Shown here: positions 24,174-35,655 of the stretch, piece after piece
Numbering within the stretch: the first letter of the stretch is position 1
How the letters are laid out: each line of letters starts with the position of its first letter
Assembly: GCF_965638725.1 (NCBI RefSeq)
Contig: NC_134950.1
Location: forward strand, 106,724,802-106,788,801
DNA from: Aptenodytes patagonicus
Lineage: Eukaryota > Chordata > Aves > Sphenisciformes > Spheniscidae
DNA length: 64,000 nt
Reading direction: 5' to 3'
Position numbers and translations under genes: made by a program
Notes under the pieces: generated by a model
What the model saw: the letters and a program-made list of their open reading frames with translations, nothing else
What the model was told of the DNA's origin: nothing
Database searches by the model: none

Positions 24174-25946
24174 TGTCGCTAATGCGTTTTTCTCAATCCC
24201 TTTGGCAGCAGAGTGTAGGCCACAGTTTGCTTTCACTTGGAGGGGCGTCCAGTACACCTGGAACCGACTGCCCCAGGGGTGGAAACACAGCCATTGTCCA
24301 TTTGCCATGGACTGATCCAGACTGCACTGGAACAGGGTGAGGCTCCGGAACATCTGCCTTATATTGATGACATCATTGTGCAGGGCAACATAGCAGAAGA
24401 GGTTTTTGAGAAAGACAGGAAAATAGTCCAAATCCTTCTGAAAGCCGGTTTTGCCATAAAACAAAGTAAGGTCAAGGGACCTGCACAGGAGATCCAATTT
24501 TTAGGAATAAAATGGCAAGATGGACATCATCAGATCCCAACAGATGTGATCAACAAAATAACAGCTATGTCTCCACCAACTAGCAAAAAGGAAACACAAG
24601 CTTTCTTAGGCGTCGTGGTTTTTTGGAGAATGCACATTCCAAATTACAGTCTGATTGTAAACCCTCTCTATCAAGTGACCCGGAAGAAGAACGATTTCAA
24701 ACGGGGCCCTGAGCAGCGGCCGGCCTTTGAACAAATTAAAGAGGAGATAGTTCATGCAGTAGCCCTTGGGCCAGTCCGGGCAGGGCAAGATGTAAAACAA
24801 GTGCTCCACACAGCAGCCGGGGAGAATGGCCCTACCTGGAGCCTCTGGCAAAAAGCAGCAGGGGAGACTCGAGGTCGACTCCTAGGGTTTTGGAGTCGGG
24901 GATACGGGGGATCCGAGGCCTGCTATACTCCAACCAAAAAAAAGATCTTGGCAGCATATGAAGGGGTTTGAGTTGCTTCGGAAGTGGTTGGTACCAAAGC
25001 ACAGCTCCTCCTGGCACCCCGACTGCCAGTGCTGGGCTGGATGTTCAAAGGGAGGATCCCCTGTACACATCATGCAACTGATGCCACATGGAGTAAGTGG
25101 GTCGCACCAATCACACAGCAGGCTCGAGTAGGAAACCCCAGTCGCCCAGATATCTTGGAAGCGATCATGGACTGGCCAGAAGGCAAAGATTTCAGAATAT
25201 CGCCAGAGGAGGAGGTGACGTGTGCTGAAGAGATTTGTCCCAGACTGTATAATAAACTACCAGAAAATGAGAAGCAATATGCCCTGTTCACTGATGGGTC
25301 CTGTTGTATTGTGGGAAGGCATTGGAGGAGGAAGGCTGCTGTATGGAGTGGTATACGACCAGTCCCAGAAACTGCTGAAGGAGAAGGTGAATTGAGTCAG
25401 TTTGCAGAGGTGAAAGCCGTCCAGCTGGCTTTAGACATTGCTGACTGAGAAAAGTGGCCAGCGCTCTATCTCTGTACTGACTCATGGATGGTGGCAAATG
25501 CCCTGTGGGGGTGGTTGCAGCAATGGAAGCAGAGCAACTGGCAGCGCAGAGGCAAACGCATCTGGGCTGCCGCATTGTGGCAAGATATTGCTGCCTGGGG
25601 GAAGAACCCGGTTGTAAAAGTCTGTCACGTAGATGCTCACGTACCCAAGAGTCAGGCCACTCCAGAACATCAAAACCACCAGCAGGTGGATCAGGCTGCT
25701 AAGATTGAAGTGGCTCAGGTGGATCTGGACTGGCAACATCAGGGTGACTTATTTATAGCTCAGTGGGCCCGTGACACCTCAGGCCATCAAGGAAGAGATG
25801 CAACATATAGATGGGCTCGTGATCGAGGGGTGGACTTGACCATGGACACTATGGCGCAGGTTATCCATGAATGTGAAACATGTGCTGCGATCAAGCAAGC
25901 GAAGCGGTTCAAGCCTCTCTGGTATGGAGGACGATGGCTGAAATAG
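24112..25946 (+). pseudogene. ERVL reverse transcriptase, RNase H and integrase N-terminus, broken
   Basis: The RT palm motifs are present: ATIDVANAFFSIPLA (frame of 24112), LPQGW, then, after another shift near 24290, YIDD at 24360-24371 and FLGIKW. The frame then reads through a connection domain (QVTRKK, LGFWS) into RNase H with TDGS (about 25287) and later HVDAHVPKS, and into the integrase zinc-binding part (GHQG...CETC). In-frame TGA stops occur at 24969-24971 and 25446-25448, each at a place where CGA to TGA would fit CpG decay. A TAG ends the frame at 25944-25946. These breaks show the element is long dead. Confidence 0.85.
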
Positions 25947-26703
25947 AAATATGGGGAGGCCTGGCAGACCGATTATATCACACTCCCACAAACCCGCCAA
26001 GGCAAGCGCCGGATGGCTGGAAACATATCCCGTGCCCCATGCCACTGCCCGGAACGCTATCCTGGGCCTTGAAAAGCAAGTCCTGTGGTGACATGGCACC
26101 CCAGAAAGAATTGAGTCAGACAAGGGGACTCATGTCCGAAACAACCTTGTAGACACCTGGGCCAAAGAGCATGGCATTGAGTGGGTATATCACAGCCACC
26201 ATCATGCACCAGCCTCTGGGATAATCGAACGATACAATGGACTGTTAAAGTCTACACTGAGAGCAATGGGTGGTGGGACATTCAAACATTGGGACACACA
26301 TTTAGCCAAGGCCACCTGGTTAGTCAACACTCGGGGATCTGCCAATCGAGCTGTCCCTGCCCAGTCAGAACTTTTACGTACTGTAGATGGGGATAAAGTC
26401 CTTGTAGCGCACATACAGAATACGCTGGGAAAGACAGTCTGGGTTATTCCTGCCTTGGGCAAAGGCAAACCCGTCTGTGGGATTGCTTTTGCTCAAGGAC
26501 CTGGATGCGCTTGGTGGATATTGCGGAAGGATGGGGAAGTCCGATGTGTACCTCAAGGGGATTTGATTTTGGGTGAGAATAGCCAATGCTTTGAATTGTA
26601 TGATGTTAATTACTATATAATACTGTATGTCATTGCTACTATGGTTGCTTTATGCCATATCAACGGTATCACAGTGAGCATCACCCAAATTAATGAAGAA
26701 TGA
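25947..26703 (+). pseudogene. ERVL integrase catalytic and C-terminal remnant
   Basis: The sequence continues the integrase after the stop at 25944. The catalytic core is scattered over frames, with a further shift between about 25980 and 26200. The conserved HHHAPASG and ERYNGLLK region, which carries the final Glu of the DDE triad, is at 26190-26255. A last open frame, 26266-26703, encodes a tail with a GDKVLVAHI block and a short hydrophobic stretch near its end. No envelope gene follows. Confidence 0.75.
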
Positions 26704-27026
26704 ATTTTGATGAAACCGAGCAAAGTGCAGCGATGACAGAAGCAGACAAGCGCAGCGGTGATGGAACCTGAACTGGCTTCAGCATGCGACAGTGCAACAC
26801 CGCACACCATCTCTCCTGCCCTGAAGGACTGTTATGACAGATGGAGCCCGAAGTCATGGGCTAAATGAACTCAATGTCCATTTTAGAGGGATGGCCCATA
26901 GACTAGGGGAATGATATCTGTGTGTATATATCAAAAGACAGGAAAGGTGGTGGTGATTAATTGGGGTGTATTGGAAAGTGTGGGACCTGGGCATGACATA
27001 GAAGGTATAGAATAAGGGGTGGATCT

Positions 27027-27552
27027 TGTCCTGGTTTCGTCTGGGATAGAGTTAATTTTCTTCCTAGTAGCTGGTATAGTGCTGTGTCTTGGATTTAGGA
27101 TGAGAATAATGTTGATAACACACCAGTGTTTCAGTTGTTGCTAAGTAGTGCTTACACCAATGTCAAGGATTTTTCAGCTTCCCACACTCTGCCAGGTGCA
27201 CGAGGAGCTGGGAGGGGGCACAGCCAGGACAGCTGACCCAGGCTGGCCAAAGGGATATTCCATACCATGTGACGTCATGCTCAGCATATAAACTGGGGGA
27301 AAAGCTGGGAGGTGTTGGTAACTGGCTGGGCATCAGTCAGCGGGTGGTGAGCGATTGCATTGTGCATCACTTGTTTTGTATATTCTTTTATCATTATTAT
27401 TCTTTTCCCTTTCTTTTCTATTAAATTGTCTTTATCTCAACCCACGAGTTTTACCTTTTCTTTTTCCACCTATTCTCTCCCCCATCCCACTGCGGGGGGA
27501 GTGAGCGAATGGCTGTGTGGTGTTAAGCTGCCTGCCAGGTTAAACCACAACA
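27027..27552 (+). repeat. ERVL 3' LTR
   Basis: 526 bases from tgtcctggtttcg to ttaaaccacaaca. It keeps a perfect CRE TGACGTCA (27270-27277), a TATA-like catataaa just after it, and a polyadenylation signal ATTAAA (in ctattaaattgtc, near 27420). It therefore looks better preserved as a regulatory unit than the 5' LTR. A weak purine-rich tract (aataaggggtgg) precedes it. Confidence 0.95.
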
Positions 27553-30500
27553 CACACTAATGCAACTCAGTGACTAAACAGTAGTGTATTTCAGCCAGCT
27601 GATACACAGGCTTTTTTGGATGTTCAGTATGTTCATGACTTCACATTGACCGTAGTCAAGAGTTTGGATTAATTCTGTATGATGGTACTAAAGTAAGTTA
27701 ACTCTCTATAGGTGTGCTTTTGTGTCTTTTGTTGTGTTTTTTCTGAAACTGTATAAGTAAATGATTGAAAAAAAAAAAAATGCTTAAGATCTACGTGCAA
27801 ACTAATTCTGGAATATTCTTGGTTATTGCAGTTGAACAATGCTTGATGTATTTAAATAAATATCGTAAGAGCTCAGGGAAAAGAGTATTTGTCTGGTAAT
27901 TTCCATTTTCTTACTGTTTTTATTGTGTTGTATATTGTTTTGTAAATAAACCTGTAAGTCAGAAGCTGTTCTGTCTTGACGCTTTGAAGTGGAAATGTTT
28001 TGATGATGCTAGTTCTTTTGCTATGAAATTGATTGCAGTCTAACTTTTTGATTGCAGTATGCAGGTTTAATGGTGAATGAGGAATAAGTTGTTTTTTGTT
28101 TGTTTGGTTGTTTTTTTGGGGGTGGTGTTTTTGTTCGGTTTTGCTTCATTTTTAATAAATGGTGGTGGTGGGGAACCCAGCGAACATTTCCATTCTGGAA
28201 AAAGCTCTGTGAGATGTGGGCCAAAAAAATACCATTTTAGTGTTTTGCAAATAATTCGCCCTCAACCAAGTTCATAACTTCAGTTTGTTTTTTCCAGGTA
28301 ATCTGGGCCTGGTTTTGGTATAACTTTAGCAGCAAGAAGATTGTTTTTTAGAACCTGGTTTGTACTTGGCTCATATGATGATGGTATTTCTCTTTGGTAG
28401 AATAGGGTGTGTGATGTCTCAATAGGTGAGAATTAGCTTAAGTTTGGTGTGGTTTTTTTTTTTTTCTGAAATACTAAGATTGATTTCTGGGCATTGTCCT
28501 TGTGAGGAGGCTTGACAATTAAGGAAGCGGTATGAAATGATATGATACAAACTTGACCTGCCATCTGGTCTTAAAACTGGTCTGAAACTGTTCTAATAAG
28601 GCATGATAATGGACAGTAGTTTGAGGAAGGTGAAGGGTTTTCACATGCAACTAGTATTTCTTTGTAGCTTGGAGACCAAATCGATTAGTTTTTAGGCTAA
28701 AAATTCTTAATTGATCCCTGCTAGGAAGAAAACATGAACCTTTTGTGCTAGATTACTAATTTGATTCTCAAAGTAGTACTTTTAAGTACACTGTAATGTC
28801 AGAGGCTTTCCTTTACTAAACTGTTTTAGCTCCTTTAACATATTGTGGTCTTTAAGTCTTCATTTAAACTCTGAGGTTTTAATCTTTTTGTTCTGGAGAA
28901 CAGTGATGGCTTTAATACAGAGGGGAGAACAGTTCTTAGTTTTAAAATGTTCTTCTCTTAAACTTACAAATACCCACTATGCATCAGGATTAATCGGACT
29001 TCTCAGAGGGTTTTTATTCCCTTCTTGTTACCTTTCCCTTCTCCTGTTTTTCCTCCCCTTCTCGAAGTGAGAAATGTGGGAAGGGCATAATGAGTTAGCC
29101 GATCAAAGTTTGCTTCTGGGACGTCAACGTGGATCTCTATAAAGCAAGAGTTCAGCATAGCCGCTTGCTGCACTGGCTAATTGCAGTGATAAGAATGGTT
29201 ATCTTTCTTTATCAGTGAATATTCTCTGTAGGAAATAGCTGTTTCGCCAAAATGATCTAGATTTACTATCACACACATTTGGCTTGTGGGAATCTGGTGT
29301 TCAAGTCTAGGAGCCTCTCTTGGTGGAGAGTACTCAAACCAAAAGCAGAACATGTTTGGAGTAGGCCATAAACTTCAAGAAAACTTTAACAGTGTGTAAT
29401 TCACTCCAGTGTGTTCGGCTGAAGAAATGTTAGTAAATCATGAGTCTCTTCATTTTCCCTATCAAGTATATATAAGAAAAGCATCGTGTTCTCTAAGGCT
29501 GTGGGATTTCTCTTGTTCCATGCAAGGATTCTTTCTAAGGTGTTTTTTTTGAGGTTTGGCTGAAGGGCAAATAGATGACTCATTCAGTGCCTAGATGTTG
29601 ATTAGAATGGAAGGGGTTTGTTTATTGTTGCCCTGAGCTCTTCAGGATTCTCCTTGGGGAAACTTGAAGGCTGAAAAAGCTAGAAAGCTTTATTGCAAAC
29701 ATAGCTACATTTTTCTAAATTCTTGAATAATTTAATTTAAATTATCACTGGCATGACCTTCTGGCTCACTATAATCTGTTATACACACAGGGATGCTCAC
29801 ATTTGCACAGTGTGGGCAGGAGCCTAGTGCAGACAGAGCCTGCGTTAAGTAGGATTGTGTCTTTGTTTGACTGCTAGAGGCTTTGTTTCTTTTTGTTGCT
29901 CAGTATATCCTGTGCTGCTTGTAAATTTCACATAAATATTGCATTGGTTTTTTTGACCATGAACTATTAAATTTATGAATTCCACTTCTCTTAAAGATGA
30001 TCTGATCTTAAATGGTCTTTATTACCTGCTTCTGCTGTTCCAGTGGAATTTGGTGCAGAGGTGAAAATACCTCTCCCTCTCTAAGCATCTTGCAGAATTT
30101 TGAGTGAAGAGGGGTTTGTGAAAGGGAAGGAGAATGTGAGGGGAGAAGCAATGCTAGTTTTCTGTGGGTTAAGCCTGGATTTGTAGCCTGTGTTTCATCT
30201 GAGACACTCTAGTGTGCTGTTGAAGCTAGCCTAGGGTCTTCAGAAATGCCTAGCGAACAGCAATCTAGTTATTTTTTTCATTAAGTTTGTGTTTGGATAT
30301 GTGTGGGCCTCAGAAAATTGGAGAGGAACTTAAGTTTTTTAGAGTAGTAGCTGGCTTTGGCTTGAGGAACAAACTGCTCTGATGGTATTGATTAGAAGAA
30401 TGCTATAAGGAAAGTTGTTTACCCTGACACGGTTGTTCCAGATGCAGTAATATTGTTCCTTTTACAGCTTGAGGAAGAATACTGCTGCTCTTCGAAATAA

Positions 30501-31014
30501 GCTTCTGGGAATGTCTTCGTTTTTCCAAGTTAAAAGCATAGCAATGCTATGAAGATTTAATACTAAAACCTGTTGCAAAGTAAACCATAGTGGTAAATGA
30601 ATAAATGGAAGTAAATAGTGAAATATTACAGATTTAGGAGGGGGAAGATAGAGGGAGAAAACATCTTTCAGTGTTCACTGTGAACTTGGCTAGAAGCAAT
30701 GGAATTAAAGTGTAAATATTTTCACTCCTATATTATTTTCAGTAACTATGAAGTGTTCAGAATTCCTATTATATTACAAGGCAGTCATATGAACGAGTAT
30801 TTGAGGCAAAATAAATCAGAGGGGTCAAAGGAGTAATTTCTTCGAACTGAATTTTGAGACCTGTATCCGAATACTGTATGGACTTTCCATTCATCCTCTG
30901 TTGTGTGGTTTGGTTTTTTCCTTTTTTCTTTTTCCTTGCTCTGTATTGAGACTATTTTTGTATTCAGAACAGATTGCAAAAGCAGATTATTTCTTGTTTT
31001 CTTTTTTCTTTTAG

Positions 31015-31104
31015 ACTCTTCAAAGTTTTGACCCAGGTGAAAAACACTTCTGTAACACTTCATGGAGTGATGTCTCTCCTTGGGAGTCTGTGGGCAAAAG
31101 GAAG
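31015..31104 (+). CDS. ADNP2: ADNP2 coding exon 3
   Basis: Ninety bases between a ttcttttag acceptor (ends 31014) and a gtacgt donor (starts 31105). The exon gives 30 codons in phase 0 at both ends. The peptide contains SFDPGEKHFCNTSW, strongly like the matching segment of mammalian ADNP2. It joins exon 2 (ending RELLK) and exon 4 (starting RYRTKPYCC) without a gap. It is found by splice sites and family match rather than by a long open frame. Confidence 0.9.
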
Positions 31105-34100
31105 GTACGTATATTTGTGTTAGAAATTCTGGGTAGACTTGCATGTGGAGTCACTGAATTTTATCACTTTCAGAAGTCCTGGAAAAGTTAAAATACACCT
31201 TTTTTATGGTTAAAAAAAATGCTTTAACATCTGTTTTCCAAGTACTATTAGTCAGGGAATAATCTTCAACTTCCTCTGTGTTCTTCCCTGTAATGCAGCT
31301 GGTTATAAGGACTATATATGCCATTCGCTGTCTTTAAGGATACAACCTTGAACATCAGTATTTAAGATGTCACACTAGTGTTCTGCCTTTTTAGCCTAAT
31401 CTGGTGTGTAGTCTTAACATGCTCTTGTATACAACATGCTTCCTGTTTCATTGGAAGGGTGAAAATGTGATTGCATAGATGTGAGTGGATTAAGCTGAAA
31501 TTATCATTAGTGGCTTGCGATAGGGTTGCAGTGGAAAACATATTCCAGTTAGATTTGTGTATGTGAAACAGCTTTATAGCTGGAATCTTGTGTGAAGCTA
31601 GAATCTACAAGAAAGGCAGGGTTGAGATGAACAAACCAAAGGATTTCCATAATTTTGTATTCTAGCAAGTTTCTAAGATACTATGTAGAGCATAGGAGTA
31701 TATCCAGAAGAAAAGGTGGTCTTTTCTCAGTCTTGCTGAAGCGTCTTAGGGCTCCTGATTGCTTCCATGAGGAAGGCTTGTAAACAGCGGTGGGTTTGCT
31801 CTTCTCATCCTGAATCAAAAGGTAATGGTTTAGAATAGTGTGGTGGTGGTTTGCCAGGATTTTATCTGTCTTTACTATCTTTAAAACAAACAGTCTGTCA
31901 GGTGCAATAGTTGCATTTTTTAACAAAGCCCTCAACATACAGGCTGACCAAACAAAGCTACTCAGTCTTTGTCAAACTGTCATTTAGTGGAAAGTGACCC
32001 CTCCCACCCTTCAGGACCTTTGTCTGCTTTGTCTCCTAGTTCTCCTTTCCTGAACTTGGGTTCACACATTTAAGACTGGAGGTTCATCTGTTCATGTGAA
32101 TTTGTGGATGAGAGAGTCAAATGTGACTTGTTGTTTGACTAGGTCCTTAGAGACAGATTGCATCTAGCCTCTTAGTGCCGCTTCAGATAAGGCTTACAGT
32201 TACCTTCAGTCAAGACTACCTTTAGTTTAGGTGAATGGAATAAATCCCGTTAATGGTTATGATGGTCTCTCTCTCCAACCGCCGCTTCTTTTTTCTTTCT
32301 TCTTTATGCACATGGGAAACTTCTTTTATCAGGTCTCCTGGCTCCAGTCAGCCTGTTATCTGAGCTCTAGCCTTGCTGATTTTGTCTTCTTTTGCCTTTT
32401 CTTCCACCTTCTGACTAAAGAAAGACATTCAGTGTTGGCAGATCTTCTGTGTTAGATGAGCAGGGGAGGTTCCCCCTCCTCCCCAGGCATGAAACAGGAA
32501 AGAGGGGGATGAAGACAGAGCAAGTGAAGCTTCCTGTCTAAAACTTAAGATGAAGGGGTTTGGGTTTTTTTTTTCTGTCTTCCTTCCACAGTCCTTTGGG
32601 AAAAATGATTAGCCATTTCAGTGAAAATGGAAAAGAACTAAAAATCATGCACTAGAGAGGGAATCTTCTTTCATCCCTATTGTCTGGAGAGAGACCAGGC
32701 GTAGAGACCTGATCCCCTACCAGAAGGGAGAAGTACAGATCCTGACTCAGGTAGTCAGCATGACCAGTAGTATCTATATCTGTCCAAAAAACAAGATTGG
32801 AATCTGATCTGATGAACTTCAGCGTAGAGTATGTAATGTGTTGCTGTGGAACAGATTTGCCAAGCTATGTCTTTTGGATACTAAACTTGTTCCTATCCAT
32901 TTTTCTTAAACGACTATGGTTCCTTGATACATATCATTCACATATCTTGGCATCATGCTGCGTAGATTTGGGAGAAAAGAAGTTGGTCCTTCAGGATGTT
33001 CTATGCCAAAGTTGTTGCCATAAGGGGAAAATAAGTTGTTTGAGCTACACTGGAAACTCAGTAGGCTGGAGATGATGTCTATTTAGGATGAGTTGGTGGT
33101 TTTTACCATTAGTACTATTTTCAGGGAGACAATAATTCTGGAAGAACTTTGGTTTTTGGAGGCTATCATGTCTTTCTGCTTGTCCCTAGGTTGTGGGGAA
33201 TGTGAGACTACACAACGGAAAGTGTTACTGCGTTCTGGGGTATATTCTTTGGAGTGGTACTAATCGAGTTTTCCTAAATGCCTCTAATAAGCCTTTTTGG
33301 ATTCCATTTGTACAGTTTAGGGTTGTGTTGGTCACTCTCTAAGACGCTTCATTTTTCCTATGTGGCTTAGAATTCTTATTTTGCCAAATTTTCTATAAAA
33401 CTGAGATGCCATTAGTAGACTGTAGTAGCACTTGCGAGCATAAAAAGCAGCTTAGATGCGTATGTAAGGAGAACATGCTGATGAAATGATTTTCTAAGGT
33501 GTCTGTGTGGAAGAGCTCTATTTCATACAGAAAAGATCGAAGTAGCAGATGTCCACATACTTCTGTTCTGCTGAAACAGAAGTTTTTGGGATTTTTTGTT
33601 GTTGTTGTGGGTTTTTTTGAGCTAAGTAGTGAGACTTTAGGATACGTTCTAATTTGATAGAACTTGAGGTACAGAGCTTTTTTTTTTTTCTTTTGCTGAA
33701 GTCTCGTAATTTTTACCTCCATCAAAAAATAAATGATCTAAGAAGGCATGGAACATTGTTTCCCCTAGACTTACCAGTATGCAGGTACTGGGGTGGTTTC
33801 TTAGTGGTATACTGCAATGCTTGTTTGTATAAGAAGTAAAAACATCGTTACTACGGAATAGTAAATTAATTCAGCACTTGGACCACTTACTTGTAAAACA
33901 GAGTGTTCTCACTGCATGTAACAACAATTGTTCAGACTTGGCAGCAAGGAAATATTGACAGTGTATTCCACTATGGTATAAGTTTATGGGGACAGAAAGA
34001 CCCAAACCAGAAATGGGGGGTAGGTGGGGGGAAGTAAAGAGTGTATGGGCCCAGTATTTAAAAGCATATAAGCGTTTCTAAGCCTCAGACAACCAATTAA

Positions 34101-35655
34101 AATGAGCAGTCATCTCTCTTTGTCACCTGACTTCTTCAGAAGTAAGACTAGTGAGGTGCAGCTTTTAATAATGCTCTGTATGCTTCATTAGTTCAGTAGT
34201 GTCAGTGGTCTTTCTCTACTCAGTATACTTTAAAAGTAAGATTGAAGCTGCTTCTAACTTGCTGTGATGCTGTTTGCTAGCAGCTGAGACCAGACACCCT
34301 AAGAGTGTAAGTAGAGGTTAATTCAGTGATACCTTCACAGTGTACTCTTCAGCAGCCTTAGCCAGCCAGTGGCTTTGTCTGACCCAATCTTTTGAATTTG
34401 GAGATGAGATTTTGGTTATCATCAGGAGACTCTTCTAGTAATGCTAATAGGTAACATCTTCATGGCTATATGAAATGACAAAAAAATAACTGCACAGATT
34501 TTTGCTACAGTTCTTCATAACGTGTCTGAGACTTGTATGTGGGTGATCTAGCTAGGCTGGATGCTGTAGTGGTGGAACAGCTTGTTCCCTTTGGATGGTG
34601 TTTCATAAGGGGTAGAAATCAGTAAGGTGAAAAACACATCTGAGGGAACAGACAAGTTCCACCAGATGTTTGAGAGTGCAGATTTGTCACCTGGATGTTG
34701 CTGTGACTGATTCTGTAGTTTTTGGCAGGAGCCAGGGTTAACTTCCTAGGAAGCTGATAAAAAAACATGGTTGACAGGGCTACCAGTTTTTTGGAAAGAG
34801 CAAATAATGTTCATATGGATACGAAAAGTAATGCTGTCATGTGGCATGTAATTGAGGGAGCAAACCAATGTTTAGTGGAAGATGTTAGGTTTATTTTTAT
34901 ACAGTTAAAATATTTTTCTGAGAAGAATCTATATGCTCTATAATGAGTGTGCTAGAGGAAATTTCTTAAAGAAATTACTGTGATGGGATGTCCAGTATGT
35001 TGAGGTAACACAAGGAGGTCATTGCTGCTTTATCATAAAAGGGAGTTTTATTCCTTTCTCTTTCTATTATTAATCTGGCTCCGAAAGAATGTTCTTAAAA
35101 ATTAGTCTTTTGTGGCTTTGCTGGGAGAGGTACTTTTGGAGAGCTTTCAGTGAAGGATAGGGTATTGAAATACACACACAAAAAAAACCCCCCACCACCC
35201 CTTCTCTCTTCTCTCTTTTTCCCCAGTAGATAGGAGGTGGCCCTGAACTAAATAAAGCTTTAAAAGTGTCATATTAAAAGGGCTGCTATTCCTAATTGCT
35301 AAGGCTTCACCTCCTATGTACAGTGGCGTACAAATTCTTCTTAGCTTGTTCTGTGATTCCCATCTTTAAAAATGGGCTTCAGAATTACTTTTTGTGAACC
35401 GGAGTAGAAATTAACTCACTTAAGGCTTCTTAAAAAATCATAAAGAAGCAAAAAGGGCACAAATGTTTCTCCCTTTAAGTATGTCATCTTTAAGTCTGCT
35501 TTTCAAAAACAGATCTCCATGAAACAGAAGATACATGCTATACATCCAGTGAAGGCATTTTTTTTGACAGGTGATAGGGCAGACTTACTTTCAAACAGAT
35601 AACAGGGATTTAGGAACTGGCAGTTTCTAAGTGGATGTTTTTGTTTTGTTTGCAG

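Larger units (their letters stand above)
20819..27552 (+). mobile_element. ERVL-class endogenous retrovirus, full length, decayed, no env
   Basis: A complete LTR-internal-LTR provirus in ADNP2 intron 2, in the same orientation as the gene. The LTRs are at 20819-21361 and 27027-27552, each running TG...CA. The flanks are cacaa (20814-20818) and cacac (27553-27557), a 5-bp target duplication with one difference; 5 bp is the ERVL size. The interior of about 5.7 kb holds gag-like, protease, reverse transcriptase, RNase H and integrase segments in the usual order. The polymerase type (ANAFFSIPL and YIDD motifs) is that of the ERVL/class III group. No env or dUTPase is recognisable between integrase and the 3' LTR. 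Several stops and shifts make it non-functional. Confidence 0.93.

Noticed and set aside
35635-35655. ATG at 35635 as the start of the large zinc-finger protein
   Set aside because: The seven codons lie in the pyrimidine tract and splice acceptor of intron 3. Exons 2 and 3 supply the true N-terminus in phase.
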